DNA of 64,000 nucleotides, taken from the NCBI RefSeq assembly GCF_031457955.1, contig NZ_JAVDXN010000007.1, forward strand, positions 144,312 to 208,311, read 5' to 3'. Shown in pieces: positions 33,136 through 42,346 of this stretch. A program made the translations under genes and the position numbers. Source of the stretch: Mixta sp031457955 (GTDB taxonomy: Bacteria; Pseudomonadota; Gammaproteobacteria; Enterobacterales; Enterobacteriaceae). The notes under the pieces are model-generated. The model saw only the letters and a program-made list of their open reading frames with translations, did not search any database and had not been told where the DNA came from. Each line of letters starts with the position of its first letter. Within the stretch, counting starts at the first letter, position 1.

Positions 33136-33633
33136 CTCTTAGCTCCTTGATAACCGAAGGGTAGTGCATTAAATGTGGGCAGGCGTGACCTGTTAAGCCC
33201 GATCCTTTATTTCAGACGAACCACATTGCACCAGCCGCCCCCCTGTGGAAATGCGTTTTCTCTGATTGTTGCAATGGGCTCATTCGATAGCGAGAGCCGC
33301 GTCAGCCGGGTTGCGGCCTGACGATGCTTAAAACTATGCCGATGTTTTATCGCTAGCGGCAGAATGCCACGCAGATAAAGCATGAACTTGATAACCCGTG
33401 CCTGTTATGCCGATCGGGGCACAACAGAAAATGCGTTGCCCGGCTGAAAACGTATGCGAGCCACTAAAAAGCATAGCAGAAGTAAAAAATATCGTGACCG
33501 CGCGCCTGGCGGTTAGCACGCCTGCGTACAGAGATGGCAATTCTTTGGTGCACCTCAAGTTTTTTCGCGGCGGCGCGCTCATATACTGCTCAGCTGATGT
33601 TTTATTACGCGTTATCAACCGAAGGAACCGACG
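33136..33633. other. Divergent talA-maeB intergenic region
   Basis: About 500 bases between divergent genes. Overlapping frames on both strands here (33334-33729 minus, 33398-33763 plus) run into maeB and show no family features, so I read the stretch as regulatory. A TATACT element near 33582 could be a maeB -10 but lacks a clear -35. Confidence 0.45.
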
Positions 33634-35913
33634 ATGGACGATCAACTCAAGCAGAGCGCGCTCGATTTTCACCAATATCCACAGCCGGGGAAAATACAGG
33701 TTTCTCCCACCAAGCCGCTGGCCACGCAACGCGATCTGGCGCTGGCCTATTCACCGGGCGTAGCGGCGCCCTGTCTGGAAATCGCGCAGGATCCGCTGGC
33801 GGCGCATAAATATACCGCACGCGGCAACCTGGTGGCTGTGATCTCTAACGGCACGGCGGTATTGGGGCTGGGAAATATTGGCGCGCTGGCAGGCAAGCCG
33901 GTGATGGAAGGCAAAGGCGTGCTGTTTAAAAAGTTCGCTGGCATTGATGTTTTCGATATTGAGGTGGACGAGCTGGATCCCGATCGGTTGATCAATATCA
34001 TCGCTGCGCTTGAGCCGACGTTTGGCGGCATTAACCTGGAGGATATTAAAGCGCCGGAGTGTTTTTATATTGAGAAAGCGCTGCGTGAACGAATGAAAAT
34101 CCCGGTGTTTCACGACGATCAGCACGGCACGGCGATTATCTGCACCGCTGCGGTGCTAAACGGGCTGCGCATCGTGAAGAAGAATATCTCCGATGTGAAG
34201 CTGGTGGTCTCCGGCGCGGGCGCTTCGGCGATCGCCTGCATGAATTTGCTGGTGGAGCTGGGCCTGCAGCGGCGCAATATCATTGTCTGCGATTCCAAAG
34301 GGGTGATCTGGCAGGGGCGCGAAGCGAATATGGCGGAGACCAAAGCGGCTTATGCCATTGCGGACAACGGTATGCGTCAGCTGGCCGAGGCGATTGTCGG
34401 TGCTGATATTTTTCTCGGCTGCTCTGGCCCGAGGGTGCTGACGCCGGAGATGGTGCAGGGCATGGCACCCAATCCGCTGATTCTGGCGCTGGCCAACCCG
34501 GAGCCGGAGATCCTGCCGCCGCTGGCGAAAGCGGTGCGTCCCGATGCGATTATCTGCACTGGCCGTTCCGATTTTCCTAATCAGGTTAATAATGTTCTCT
34601 GCTTCCCGTTTATTTTTCGCGGCGCGCTGGATGTGGGCGCGACGGCCATTAATGAAGCGATGAAGCTGGCGGCGGTTCATGCCATCGCCGAGCTGGCGCT
34701 GGCGGAACAGAGCGACGTGGTGGCTTCCGCTTATGGCGATCAGGAGCTGTCGTTCGGCCCGGACTATCTGATTCCTAAACCTTTTGATCCGCGTCTTATT
34801 GTGCAGATCGCGCCTGCGGTGGCGAAAGCGGCGATGGAATCAGGCGTGGCGACCCGACCGATCGACGATTTCGAGGCCTACCGCGAGAAGCTGACCGAGT
34901 TTGTGTATAAAACCAACCTGTTTATGAAGCCGGTGTTTGCCCAGGCGCGTAAAGAGCCGAAGCGGGTGGTGCTGGCGGAAGGGGAGGAGGCGCGCGTGCT
35001 GCACGCCACGCAGGAACTGGTTTCGCTGGGGCTGGCAAAACCGATTCTTATTGGTCGTCCCAACGTTATTGCTATGCGCCTGCAAAAGCTGGGACTGAAA
35101 ATCGAGGCGGGCAAAGATTTTGAAGTGGTGAACAATGAATCCGATCCGCGTTTTAAAGCCTACTGGAGCGAATATCACCAGATGATGAAACGGCGCGGCG
35201 TCTCGCCTGAGCAGGCGCAGCGCGCGGTGATCGGCAACCCTACGCTGATTGGCGCGATTATGGTGCATCGCGGTGAAGCGGACGCCATGATTTGCGGCAC
35301 CATCGGTGATTATCAGGAGCATTATGCGATAGTCGAGCGGGTGTTTGGTTTCCGTCCCGGCATCAACGTAGCGGGCGCGATGAATGCGCTGCTGTTGCCC
35401 AGCGGCAACACCTTTATTGCTGATACCTACGTTAATGAAGATCCTACGCCGGAGCAGTTGGCGGAGCTAACGATTATGGCGGCGGAAACCGTGCGACGCT
35501 TTGGCATTGAGCCTAAAGTGGCGCTGTTATCGCATTCCAGCTTTGGCACTTCTGATGCCCCGGCGGCACGTAAAATGCGCGAAACGCTGGCGCTGGTTAA
35601 CGCCCGCGCGCCGGAACTGGAGATCGATGGTGAAATGCACGGCGACGCCGCGCTGGTAGAGAGCATTCGTCAGGATTTAATGCCCGACAGCCCATTAAAA
35701 GGCTCAGCTAACGTCCTGATTATGCCGAACGTCGAGGCGGCGCGAATCAGCTATAACCTGTTACGCGTCTCCAGCTCGGAAGGGGTTACCGTTGGACCGG
35801 TGCTAATGGGCATCGCGAAGCCGGTTCACGTGCTAACGCCTATTTCCTCGGTGCGGCGTATCGTCAATATGGTCGCGCTGGCGGTTGTCGAGGCGCAAAC
35901 CCAGCCGCTATAG
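33634..35913 (+). CDS. maeB: NADP-dependent malic enzyme MaeB
   Basis: MaeB (759 aa, as in E. coli) oxidatively decarboxylates malate to pyruvate and makes NADPH. The malic enzyme half (about 1-420) has the catalytic VFHDDQHGTAI and the Rossmann VVSGAGASAIACM. The second half (about 430-759) is a phosphotransacetylase-like domain, which in MaeB is regulatory (acetyl-CoA inhibition). AAGGAA lies before the ATG. Divergent from talA, as in E. coli; hemF lies next because the eut operon is absent. Confidence 0.96.
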   Translation: MDDQLKQSALDFHQYPQPGKIQVSPTKPLATQRDLALAYSPGVAAPCLEIAQDPLAAHKYTARGNLVAVISNGTAVLGLGNIGALAGKPVMEGKGVLFKKFAGIDVFDIEVDELDPDRLINIIAALEPTFGGINLEDIKAPECFYIEKALRERMKIPVFHDDQHGTAIICTAAVLNGLRIVKKNISDVKLVVSGAGASAIACMNLLVELGLQRRNIIVCDSKGVIWQGREANMAETKAAYAIADNGMRQLAEAIVGADIFLGCSGPRVLTPEMVQGMAPNPLILALANPEPEILPPLAKAVRPDAIICTGRSDFPNQVNNVLCFPFIFRGALDVGATAINEAMKLAAVHAIAELALAEQSDVVASAYGDQELSFGPDYLIPKPFDPRLIVQIAPAVAKAAMESGVATRPIDDFEAYREKLTEFVYKTNLFMKPVFAQARKEPKRVVLAEGEEARVLHATQELVSLGLAKPILIGRPNVIAMRLQKLGLKIEAGKDFEVVNNESDPRFKAYWSEYHQMMKRRGVSPEQAQRAVIGNPTLIGAIMVHRGEADAMICGTIGDYQEHYAIVERVFGFRPGINVAGAMNALLLPSGNTFIADTYVNEDPTPEQLAELTIMAAETVRRFGIEPKVALLSHSSFGTSDAPAARKMRETLALVNARAPELEIDGEMHGDAALVESIRQDLMPDSPLKGSANVLIMPNVEAARISYNLLRVSSSEGVTVGPVLMGIAKPVHVLTPISSVRRIVNMVALAVVEAQTQPL

Positions 35914-35932
35914 CTGTGTAGTTGAAGCCAAA

Positions 35933-36044
35933 GCACGGGGAGTGCAGGCAGAAGAGTAAAGCGTCCCGCGCCATGGATGGCGCGGGTCGAGCTGTCAGGG
36001 ATGACGTCTTTTGCGTCTTTACGATCGGCCTGCACTCCCTGTGC
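35933..36044. repeat. 112-base palindromic intergenic element, copy A
   Basis: An outer 17-bp stem (35933-35949 with 36028-36044, one mismatch) encloses GTAAAG...CTTTAC arms and a perfect inner palindrome, CCCGCGCCAT-GG-ATGGCGCGGG read as two arms (35965-35986). The 67-base core, 35956-36022, is clearly similar to 47143-47208. It sits between the convergent stops of maeB and hemF, so it may act as a bidirectional terminator. It does not match the classic ERIC or REP sequences known to me. Confidence 0.75.
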
Positions 36045-36078
36045 GGGCACAAAGCTACTAGCTACTAGCCGACCAAAC

Positions 36079-36993
36079 CTACTCCGGCAGCCACGCCTTA
36101 ACCGGCAGAAAATCGCTATACAGCGCCGCCTCTGGCGAACCCGGCTGCGGCTGATAATCATACTCCCAACGCACCAGCGGCGGCATCGACATCAAAATCG
36201 ACTCGGTGCGCCCGCCGGTTTGCAAACCAAACAGCGTCCCGCGATCCCACACCAAATTAAACTCCACATAACGGCCACGACGATAAAGCTGGAACTGACG
36301 CTCACGCTCGCCCCACGGCATCCCCTTGCGGCGCTGCACAATAGGCAAATAACCATCAAGAAAACCCTGGCCCACCGCGCGAGTAAACGCAAAACTACGC
36401 TCAAAATCAGGCGCATTCAGATCATCGAAAAACAGCCCGCCAATCCCGCGTTGCTCATTACGATGCTTAAGATAAAAATAGTCATCGCACCACTTTTTAT
36501 AACGAGCATAAACATCCTCGCCAAACGGCTGACACAAATCAAAAGCGGTTTGATGCCAGTGAAGCGCATCCTCGGTAAAACCGTAAAACGGCGTTAAATC
36601 AAAACCACCGCCAAACCACCAAACTGGCTCGGCACCCGGCTTCTCGGCAATAAAAAAACGCACATTGGCGTGACTGGTTGGAATATAGGGATTCTCCGGG
36701 TGAATCACCAGAGAAACGCCCAGCGCCTCAAAACTGCGTCCGGCCAGCTCGGGGCGATGGGCAGTCGCCGAAGCGGGCATCTTATCGCCATGCACGTGGG
36801 AAAAATTCACGCCCGCCTGCTCAAACACCGCGCCTTCACGCAGCACGCGACTACGGCCGCCGCCGCCGCCAGCGCGCGTCCAGCTATCTTCCTGAAACTG
36901 CGCGCCGCCGTCTGCCAGTTCCAGCTGCTGACAAATCTCATCCTGTAACGCCAGCAGAAAGGCTTTTACCTGTTCAATATTGGGAGCATTCAT
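36079..36993 (-). CDS. hemF: Aerobic coproporphyrinogen III oxidase
   Basis: HemF converts coproporphyrinogen III to protoporphyrinogen IX with oxygen, in the cytoplasm. It is 304 residues (E. coli 299). Family signatures visible are FSHVHG, the HPENPYIPTSHANVRFF His-rich region, WWFGGGFDLTPFYG and GRYVEFNLVWDRGTLFGL. It follows amiA by 65 bases on the same strand, the same amiA-hemF unit as in E. coli. Confidence 0.96.
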   Translation of the reverse strand: MNAPNIEQVKAFLLALQDEICQQLELADGGAQFQEDSWTRAGGGGGRSRVLREGAVFEQAGVNFSHVHGDKMPASATAHRPELAGRSFEALGVSLVIHPENPYIPTSHANVRFFIAEKPGAEPVWWFGGGFDLTPFYGFTEDALHWHQTAFDLCQPFGEDVYARYKKWCDDYFYLKHRNEQRGIGGLFFDDLNAPDFERSFAFTRAVGQGFLDGYLPIVQRRKGMPWGERERQFQLYRRGRYVEFNLVWDRGTLFGLQTGGRTESILMSMPPLVRWEYDYQPQPGSPEAALYSDFLPVKAWLPE

Positions 36994-37058
36994 ATTCGCT
37001 TCACTATGTAATAAAAAAGACCACTAACTGGTCTTTTGCTGCAGTGTGAAGATTATAC

Positions 37059-37919
37059 CTAACCCGGCCGACGATTGTGGCGGTCAAATTCAGCAAAAAA
37101 ACTCACAATGCCGCTGGTAATGGCGCTGGCGATCTTCTGCCGGAAAGCGGTAGTGCCTAACAGGCGCTCCTCGGCTGGATTAGTAATAAAAGAAGTCTCG
37201 ACCAGCACTGATGGAATCGACGGCGATTTCAGCACGGCAAAGGCAGCCTGTTCGGTATGCTGACTATGCAGATGATGAACCGGGCGAATCTGCTTAAGAA
37301 TATGGCTGCCAAGCGTCAAACTATTTTTGATGGTATCCGTCTGCACCAGATCAAACAGCACCTGTTGCAGATAAGGATTATCACTTTGCACCTTCACGCC
37401 GCCCACTTTATCCGCCGCGTTCTCTTTTTCTGACAAATAGCGCGCCATCGCGCTGCTGGCACCGCGATTCGACAGGGCAAAGACCGATGCGCCGTTGGCG
37501 CTGGGATTGGTAAAGCCGTCGGCGTGGATAGACATAAACAGATCGGCGCCGTGCTGATGCGCAATCTCTACCCGCTCGGCCAGCGGAATAAAATGGTCGC
37601 TATCGCGCGTCAGACGCGCCTCAATATGAGGATGCTCGCTCAGTTGCTGACGCACATTATGCGCGATCTCCAGCACGATATGTTTCTCTTCGCTGCCTTC
37701 TTGCCCCACCGCGCCGGAATCAATCCCGCCATGACCGGGATCGAGCATCACAATTCTCTTGCCGTTGGCGGGACGCGAAGGTTTTACCTGCGGGCGAGGT
37801 GCCGCTGACAACATCGGCTGTTCAGCTTTCGCCAGTGCTCGCATTGAGGGCAGCAGCGCCAGCGTGGCCCCGGAAAGCAGCAGCTGGCGTCGGGTCGTTA
37901 CTGGAGAGAATTTTTTCAT
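37059..37919 (-). CDS. amiA: N-acetylmuramoyl-L-alanine amidase AmiA
   Basis: A periplasmic zinc amidase that splits septal peptidoglycan during cell separation. The N-terminus has a twin-arginine signal (TTRRQLLLSG then a hydrophobic stretch ending RALAKA), as expected for Tat-exported AmiA. The Amidase_3 domain shows the zinc ligands in DPGHGGIDSG, the Glu after KHIVLEIAHN and His in SIHADGF, and a catalytic Glu in VLVETSFITN. The ATG at 37919 (286 aa; E. coli 289) is preferred to a TTG four codons upstream. Probably co-transcribed with hemF. Confidence 0.95.
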   Translation of the reverse strand: MKKFSPVTTRRQLLLSGATLALLPSMRALAKAEQPMLSAAPRPQVKPSRPANGKRIVMLDPGHGGIDSGAVGQEGSEEKHIVLEIAHNVRQQLSEHPHIEARLTRDSDHFIPLAERVEIAHQHGADLFMSIHADGFTNPSANGASVFALSNRGASSAMARYLSEKENAADKVGGVKVQSDNPYLQQVLFDLVQTDTIKNSLTLGSHILKQIRPVHHLHSQHTEQAAFAVLKSPSIPSVLVETSFITNPAEERLLGTTAFRQKIASAITSGIVSFFAEFDRHNRRPG

Positions 37920-38122
37920 GGCGGCGTCCAACGTTAAAAAATAACGTTATAACATGACAGCCTCAGCGCTTCGACAGGCAAGCTGTTTCAGCCTTTTACC
38001 ATTTATTTCAGCTAAATAAGCAGCAGCCGTGACTTTTTTTCCTGCCTGATGCGCCATGAGGCTTGCGCCAGCAAAAGAATGCGTGATAATCAGCGAATTG
38101 TGAGTAACTCTGAGAAAATTTC

Positions 38123-38548
38123 ATGGAAATCCGCGCATTCCGCCAGGAAGACTTTGAAGAAGTCATTACGCTTTGGGAACGTTGCGATCTGCTGCGCCCC
38201 TGGAACGATCCGGAAATGGATATTGAGCGTAAGCTAAATCACGATCCCGATCTCTTTCTGGTGGCGGTGGTCGGCGGCGAAATCGTTGGCACCCTGATGG
38301 GCGGCTACGACGGTCATCGCGGCTCGGTCTACTACCTTGGCGTGCATCCCGATTATCGTGGACGCGGCTTTGCCAACGCGTTGCTTAACCGGCTGGAGAA
38401 AAAGCTGATTGCACGCGGCTGCCCGAAAATCAACCTGATCGTGCGTGAAGAAAACGATGCGGTAATTGGCTTTTATGAAAAGCTCGATTACGACATGCAG
38501 GATGCGGTTTGCCTCGGCAAACGGCTGATTGAAGATCGCGAGTATTAA
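38123..38548 (+). CDS. ypeA: GNAT family acetyltransferase YpeA
   Basis: A 141-residue GNAT N-acetyltransferase identical in length to E. coli YpeA and almost identical at both ends (start MEIR.FRQEDFEEVITLWERC, end LGKRLIED). The acetyl-CoA-binding motif is GVHPDYRGRGFANALLNRLE. Substrate unknown. It is divergent from amiA and lies before yfeZ as in E. coli. Confidence 0.93.
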   Translation: MEIRAFRQEDFEEVITLWERCDLLRPWNDPEMDIERKLNHDPDLFLVAVVGGEIVGTLMGGYDGHRGSVYYLGVHPDYRGRGFANALLNRLEKKLIARGCPKINLIVREENDAVIGFYEKLDYDMQDAVCLGKRLIEDREY

Positions 38549-38587
38549 TCTTGCCGGGCCGCGTCGGCGCGGCTGTAGACCTGGTTT

Positions 38588-39043
38588 ATGATGCTTTTCA
38601 CACCTGATGACTACGACAGCAAAGGCCAGCTGCGCCTGCCGCTGACGTTTTGGCTGATCCTGCTGTTGCAGGCGCGTACCTGGGTACTGTTTGTTATGGC
38701 GGGCGCGTCGCGTCAGCAGGGCGCGGAACTGCTGGAACTTTTTTATCCTGACAGGAATATCTTTTGGTTGGGGATGGCGCTGGGCATTCCTGCCGCCGCT
38801 GGCCTGCTGCTTACCGGTTACCGCCAGCGCTGGCCCGCTATCTGGCAGGCCTGGCGCTGGGTGCTCTGCGTGACGCTGTTGCTGAGCCTGGCGCTGATGC
38901 TGTGGCAGGGCGGGCAAGAGGGCGATATCTCATCATTTGCGCTGTGGCTGCCCGCCCTGTTTGATCTGTTAGCGCTGCTCTGGTTACTGTTTAGTCGTCG
39001 CCTGAAAGCCTGCTTTAATGCGCAACTCAATCAGGCGGAATAA
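38588..39043 (+). CDS. yfeZ: DUF2919 inner-membrane protein YfeZ
   Basis: A 151-residue integral membrane protein with four predicted membrane segments (about residues 17-39, 60-78, 87-105 and 119-137) and short loops. The N-terminal FTPDDYDSKGQLRLP motif is typical of DUF2919 proteins such as E. coli YfeZ. It starts 39 bases after ypeA, so they may be co-transcribed. Function unknown. The start could be either Met of MM. Confidence 0.85.
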   Translation: MMLFTPDDYDSKGQLRLPLTFWLILLLQARTWVLFVMAGASRQQGAELLELFYPDRNIFWLGMALGIPAAAGLLLTGYRQRWPAIWQAWRWVLCVTLLLSLALMLWQGGQEGDISSFALWLPALFDLLALLWLLFSRRLKACFNAQLNQAE

Positions 39044-39109
39044 AACTTTTTGTGCTTACACGACTCCAACCTGTCTGGAAAAGGTTGCGTAATCACTACA
39101 GGAGCTGCA

Positions 39110-39718
39110 ATGAAATCACTACGTCCGGCATTGATCGTCGCGACTTTACTCATGGCGGGCTGTGCCAGCCACGGCTCAAACAACAGCGAATCCAGCTGGT
39201 GGAATCCGCTTGACTGGTCATGGTCCACGTTGTGGCCTGGCAACTGGTTTGGCGCTTCCCTGACGGTAACTGAGCAGGGCGTCGGCGCGATCAATGGCAG
39301 CACGCCGCTGCAGGAAAGCGCCCTTAACGCCGGTTTAAACGGTGACTATCGGCTGCGGCAGGGGATGCGCAGTGAACAGGGCGGCGTGGTCAGCTTTTGG
39401 CAGGCGCTGACCGATAATGAGGTGAAGTTGACCTTTAGCGGCAAGGATACCGTAAGCCGCATTGAGGTCGCGGATCGGGATATCGCCAGCGCCGACGGTA
39501 CGCGCATTGGCGATGCCTTTAGCGAACATTATCAAAAAGCCTTTGGTCATTGTCAGGTCGCCAGCGGGGAAGCGGCATCTGCCGTACTCTGTCAGGCACC
39601 CAATAGCGAACATATCAGCTATCTGTACCAGGGGAAATGGGCGGGTCCGCAGGGCCTGATACCGCCGGATGATGTATTAAAAAGCTGGCAGGTCAGCAAA
39701 ATTATCTGGCAGCGTTGA
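39110..39718 (+). CDS. yfeY: Lipoprotein YfeY (RpoE-regulated in E. coli)
   Basis: A 202-residue lipoprotein. The N-terminal signal ends in a lipobox (LMAG-Cys18), so the mature protein is lipidated; Ala-Ser after the Cys predicts outer-membrane sorting. It corresponds to E. coli YfeY, a member of the sigma-E regulon; I could not find a well-spaced sigma-E promoter here. The ATG at 39110 with GGAG upstream is chosen over an in-frame start 20 codons earlier, because only it gives a proper signal. Function unknown. Confidence 0.87.
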   Translation: MKSLRPALIVATLLMAGCASHGSNNSESSWWNPLDWSWSTLWPGNWFGASLTVTEQGVGAINGSTPLQESALNAGLNGDYRLRQGMRSEQGGVVSFWQALTDNEVKLTFSGKDTVSRIEVADRDIASADGTRIGDAFSEHYQKAFGHCQVASGEAASAVLCQAPNSEHISYLYQGKWAGPQGLIPPDDVLKSWQVSKIIWQR

Positions 39719-39889
39719 GGAAAAATATCGCGGCGGACGCAACGCTCGCTGCGATATTCTGCTCGTGCGAAACTTTCGTAAGCCAATAAATAACACATTA
39801 TATTATGATCACGTGCGCGCATTTTTTGTCCAGCGCGGTCTGGTTTTAGGTGGGATATTAACGCCACTTAAATCTGGAGAGTCGTCATT

Positions 39890-40741
39890 ATGGAAGATGG
39901 TTTAACTATTGCGCTAAGCCCCGTGCAGCTTGCCGCTGTTTTATCGCAGCAAAATATCACCGAAGCAGAAACCCTCAGCAATCGATTATTAGGCGGCCTT
40001 AATTTGGCGCTTGCCTCCGTTGAATTAATGGGCGCCACGACTCTATGCCTCGCTCCCGATCCCACGATGCTGACAAAAGCGGCCTGTATTGCCACCGGGG
40101 CGCACAGCATGGACGCCATTCATACCGCCATAGATCGCATCCTGACCGGACGCGACACCCGAACGGCAACCTTTCAGACCGCCGCCGCGCTGGCTAAGCA
40201 ATTTGGCGCCAGTGAAGATACCGCCTGGCGCATCGGGCTGACCGTAGATATTGCCATTCCTTTTGCGCCTGCGATGGCGATTGGCGCGGCGCGCATTGCT
40301 AAAGTGCGGATGGGGCGAATACGGTTGATTGAACATGAGGGGATTAAGGGCATGCCGGGCGGAGGCCATACTATTGCAAAACATGTGGGGAAAACGCCGG
40401 AGGAACTGTTTCAACGGCGGGCAGTAAGCCTGAAGTCATTAACCCTGAAACCTGGCAGTACATTCAGTTCTTTTACCTCGTTAGAGGTTGCTGAGCGAGC
40501 GATTACGCAAGGGTTAAAAGCCCATCATTATAAAATTAAACACTGGGCCTCTATGGCCGCGCCTGACAGAAGTCAGCGCGCCATTGAATTAGTCTATAAA
40601 CTGAATAACCCGGTTGGGATTGTTATAGATGCAACCTCAACAAACGTTTATCAGGCCAGTATAATTAAATTCGTTTTGGTAAGAGAATTCATGGGACAAC
40701 GGCCCTATTATCTACTGACAGCTTATCCGGTTCTAAAATGA
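39890..40741 (+). CDS. Effector with C-terminal RNase A-like toxin domain
   Basis: A 283-residue protein in two parts. Residues about 1-150 form an Ala-rich, partly hydrophobic region (hydrophobic stretches near 40-60 and 118-135) typical of toxin N-terminal segments before the RNase A-like domain. Residues about 155-283 are the toxin: GGGHTIAKHVGKTPEEL with His160 and His165, VAERAI, HWASM, and the C-terminal YYLLTAYP with Thr277 and Tyr279. These fit the bacterial RNase A family known from CdiA-CT toxins, where a His and a C-terminal Thr/Tyr are catalytic. No PAAR, Rhs or two-partner domain is visible, so delivery is unknown. It overlaps the next gene by four bases. The pair is inserted between yfeY and yfeX. 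Confidence 0.78.
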   Translation: MEDGLTIALSPVQLAAVLSQQNITEAETLSNRLLGGLNLALASVELMGATTLCLAPDPTMLTKAACIATGAHSMDAIHTAIDRILTGRDTRTATFQTAAALAKQFGASEDTAWRIGLTVDIAIPFAPAMAIGAARIAKVRMGRIRLIEHEGIKGMPGGGHTIAKHVGKTPEELFQRRAVSLKSLTLKPGSTFSSFTSLEVAERAITQGLKAHHYKIKHWASMAAPDRSQRAIELVYKLNNPVGIVIDATSTNVYQASIIKFVLVREFMGQRPYYLLTAYPVLK

Positions 40742-41040
40742 AAACGAAGTTCGACAATATACGCCATTTTTTTAACCTGTTTTTCTGCAACGAGTATGGC
40801 GAGTTTGGTGATACCTACCCAGAAATTGTGCAATCGGCGGTTAATATTTTGGGGGGCGTTGATGAACAGCTAATAACGGAAATCGATCTTTTTTTGCAGC
40901 TTTACCCTGACGATGAATCAGCGATGGCAGCGCTGCGTAACGTGATGGGTGATGATGATTATTGGGTTGCTTTCCCGCCAACGTTAACCGTTTTCCTGAC
41001 CTGGTTAGCTTCTTATTTGAAAGAGTTGGCGCAACAGTGA
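40738..41040 (+). CDS. Probable immunity protein for the RNase A-like toxin
   Basis: A 100-residue acidic protein (DNIRHFFNLFFCNEYGEFGDTYPE start, then LYPDDESAMAALRNVMGDDDYW) resembling CdiI-type immunity proteins paired with contact-dependent inhibition toxins. Acidic character suits binding a basic ribonuclease. Its ATG overlaps the toxin stop (AATGA), giving coupled translation, the usual toxin-immunity layout. The cognate role is inferred from position, size and charge. Confidence 0.7.
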   Translation: MKTKFDNIRHFFNLFFCNEYGEFGDTYPEIVQSAVNILGGVDEQLITEIDLFLQLYPDDESAMAALRNVMGDDDYWVAFPPTLTVFLTWLASYLKELAQQ

Positions 41041-41235
41041 AATCACGATTAATAACCTTGCGGGCGGCAGCAGGATAATTGCAGGCAGCGCTGTAGCCGT
41101 ATCCTGACTTTGCGCGCTTTCCGGTGGCTCATTAAAGGATTACAGAGAATATCTGTCCCGGCACGCTGCTTGCCGTTGTTTTCCGGTATGATAATGGCCC
41201 TGTTTCGACCCTTTTCATTCCCGGAGTAGCAGCGC

Positions 41236-42132
41236 ATGTCCCCGCATCAGAGTGGCATTTTGCCCGAACACAATCGTTTTGCCATTTGGCTGGAAGCTGT
41301 GGTTCAGGGCGACCTGAATACGATTCGCCAGGGCGTAAAAACCTTCCATCAGCAGTTAACCCAACTGCAGACGCGCTATCCCGATGCGGCGCTGGGCGCA
41401 ACCGTGGCTTTTGGCAATGCGCTTTGGCGCGATCTGCAGCCGGGCGACAGCGCGCCGGAACTCAAAGATTTTCAGCCGCTGGGCAACAATATGGCCCCTG
41501 CCACTCAGCGCGACGTGCTGATTCATATTCAGTCGCTGCGTCATGATGTGAACTTCACCCTGGCGCAGGCGGCATTAGCGGCGTTTGGTGCAGCGCTACG
41601 TATTGAGGAAGAGACGCACGGTTTCCGCTGGACGGAAGATCGCGATCTTTCTGGTTTTGTTGACGGCACGGAAAACCCGCAGGGAGAGCAGCGCCAGCAG
41701 GTCGCGATTATCGCTAACGGAACGGACGCGGGCGGCAGCTACGTTTTTACCCAACGCTGGCAGCATAATTTATCGCAGCTGCAGCGCCTGCCGGTTGCGA
41801 AGCAGGAGCAGATCATCGGGCGTACCAAACTGAATAATGAAGAGTTAGAAGGCGATGCGCGCCCGGCAACGTCGCATGTTAGTCGTGTCGATTTGAAAGA
41901 GAACGGGCAGGGCTTAAAAATCCTGCGCCAGAGCCTGCCTTACGGCACCGCCAGCGGCACTAACGGCCTCTATTTTATTGCCTACTGCGCTACGCTGTAC
42001 AATATCGAACAGCAGTTATTAAGTATGTTTGGCGAACGTGATGGTAAATATGACGCCATGCTGCGCTTTACCAAACCGGTTAGCGGTGCCTGGTGGTTCG
42101 CGCCCTCTGTCGAGGCGCTGCTGGCGCTGTAA
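41236..42132 (+). CDS. yfeX: Dye-decolourising heme peroxidase YfeX
   Basis: A 298-residue DyP-type peroxidase matching E. coli YfeX (299 aa). The family motif GxxDG is present as SGFVDGTENP; the proximal heme His is in HVSRVDL and the distal Arg in a later block. No Tat signal, so cytoplasmic. It oxidises porphyrinogens and dyes with peroxide; a proposed iron-release role is disputed. GGAG lies before the ATG. Confidence 0.94.
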   Translation: MSPHQSGILPEHNRFAIWLEAVVQGDLNTIRQGVKTFHQQLTQLQTRYPDAALGATVAFGNALWRDLQPGDSAPELKDFQPLGNNMAPATQRDVLIHIQSLRHDVNFTLAQAALAAFGAALRIEEETHGFRWTEDRDLSGFVDGTENPQGEQRQQVAIIANGTDAGGSYVFTQRWQHNLSQLQRLPVAKQEQIIGRTKLNNEELEGDARPATSHVSRVDLKENGQGLKILRQSLPYGTASGTNGLYFIAYCATLYNIEQQLLSMFGERDGKYDAMLRFTKPVSGAWWFAPSVEALLAL

Positions 42133-42346
42133 AACAGCGGCGATATCAGCCTGGTATCGCCCAGATTATCGCTTTTCAGCGGCGTTGTTGTGCTTAGCTA
42201 TTTTGTGGTTAAGCTTCGCCGCGCGCTTATGCTTTTTTCTACTTTTAAAGCAGCAAAAGATATATAAAACCGTTACAGCTTTGCCCTGAGTTATAAATAC
42301 ACTGAGCATACGGTGATGTGAGCCGGATCAATACTCAGGGTGTGAA

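Noticed and set aside
33334..33763. Overlapping frames on both strands between talA and maeB
   Set aside because: Composition and lack of ribosome sites suggest non-coding DNA; both run into maeB.
39050..39109. Upstream in-frame extension of yfeY and a sigma-E promoter near it
   Set aside because: The extension destroys the lipoprotein signal, and AAACTT to GTCTGG spacing is about 23 bases, too long for sigma-E.
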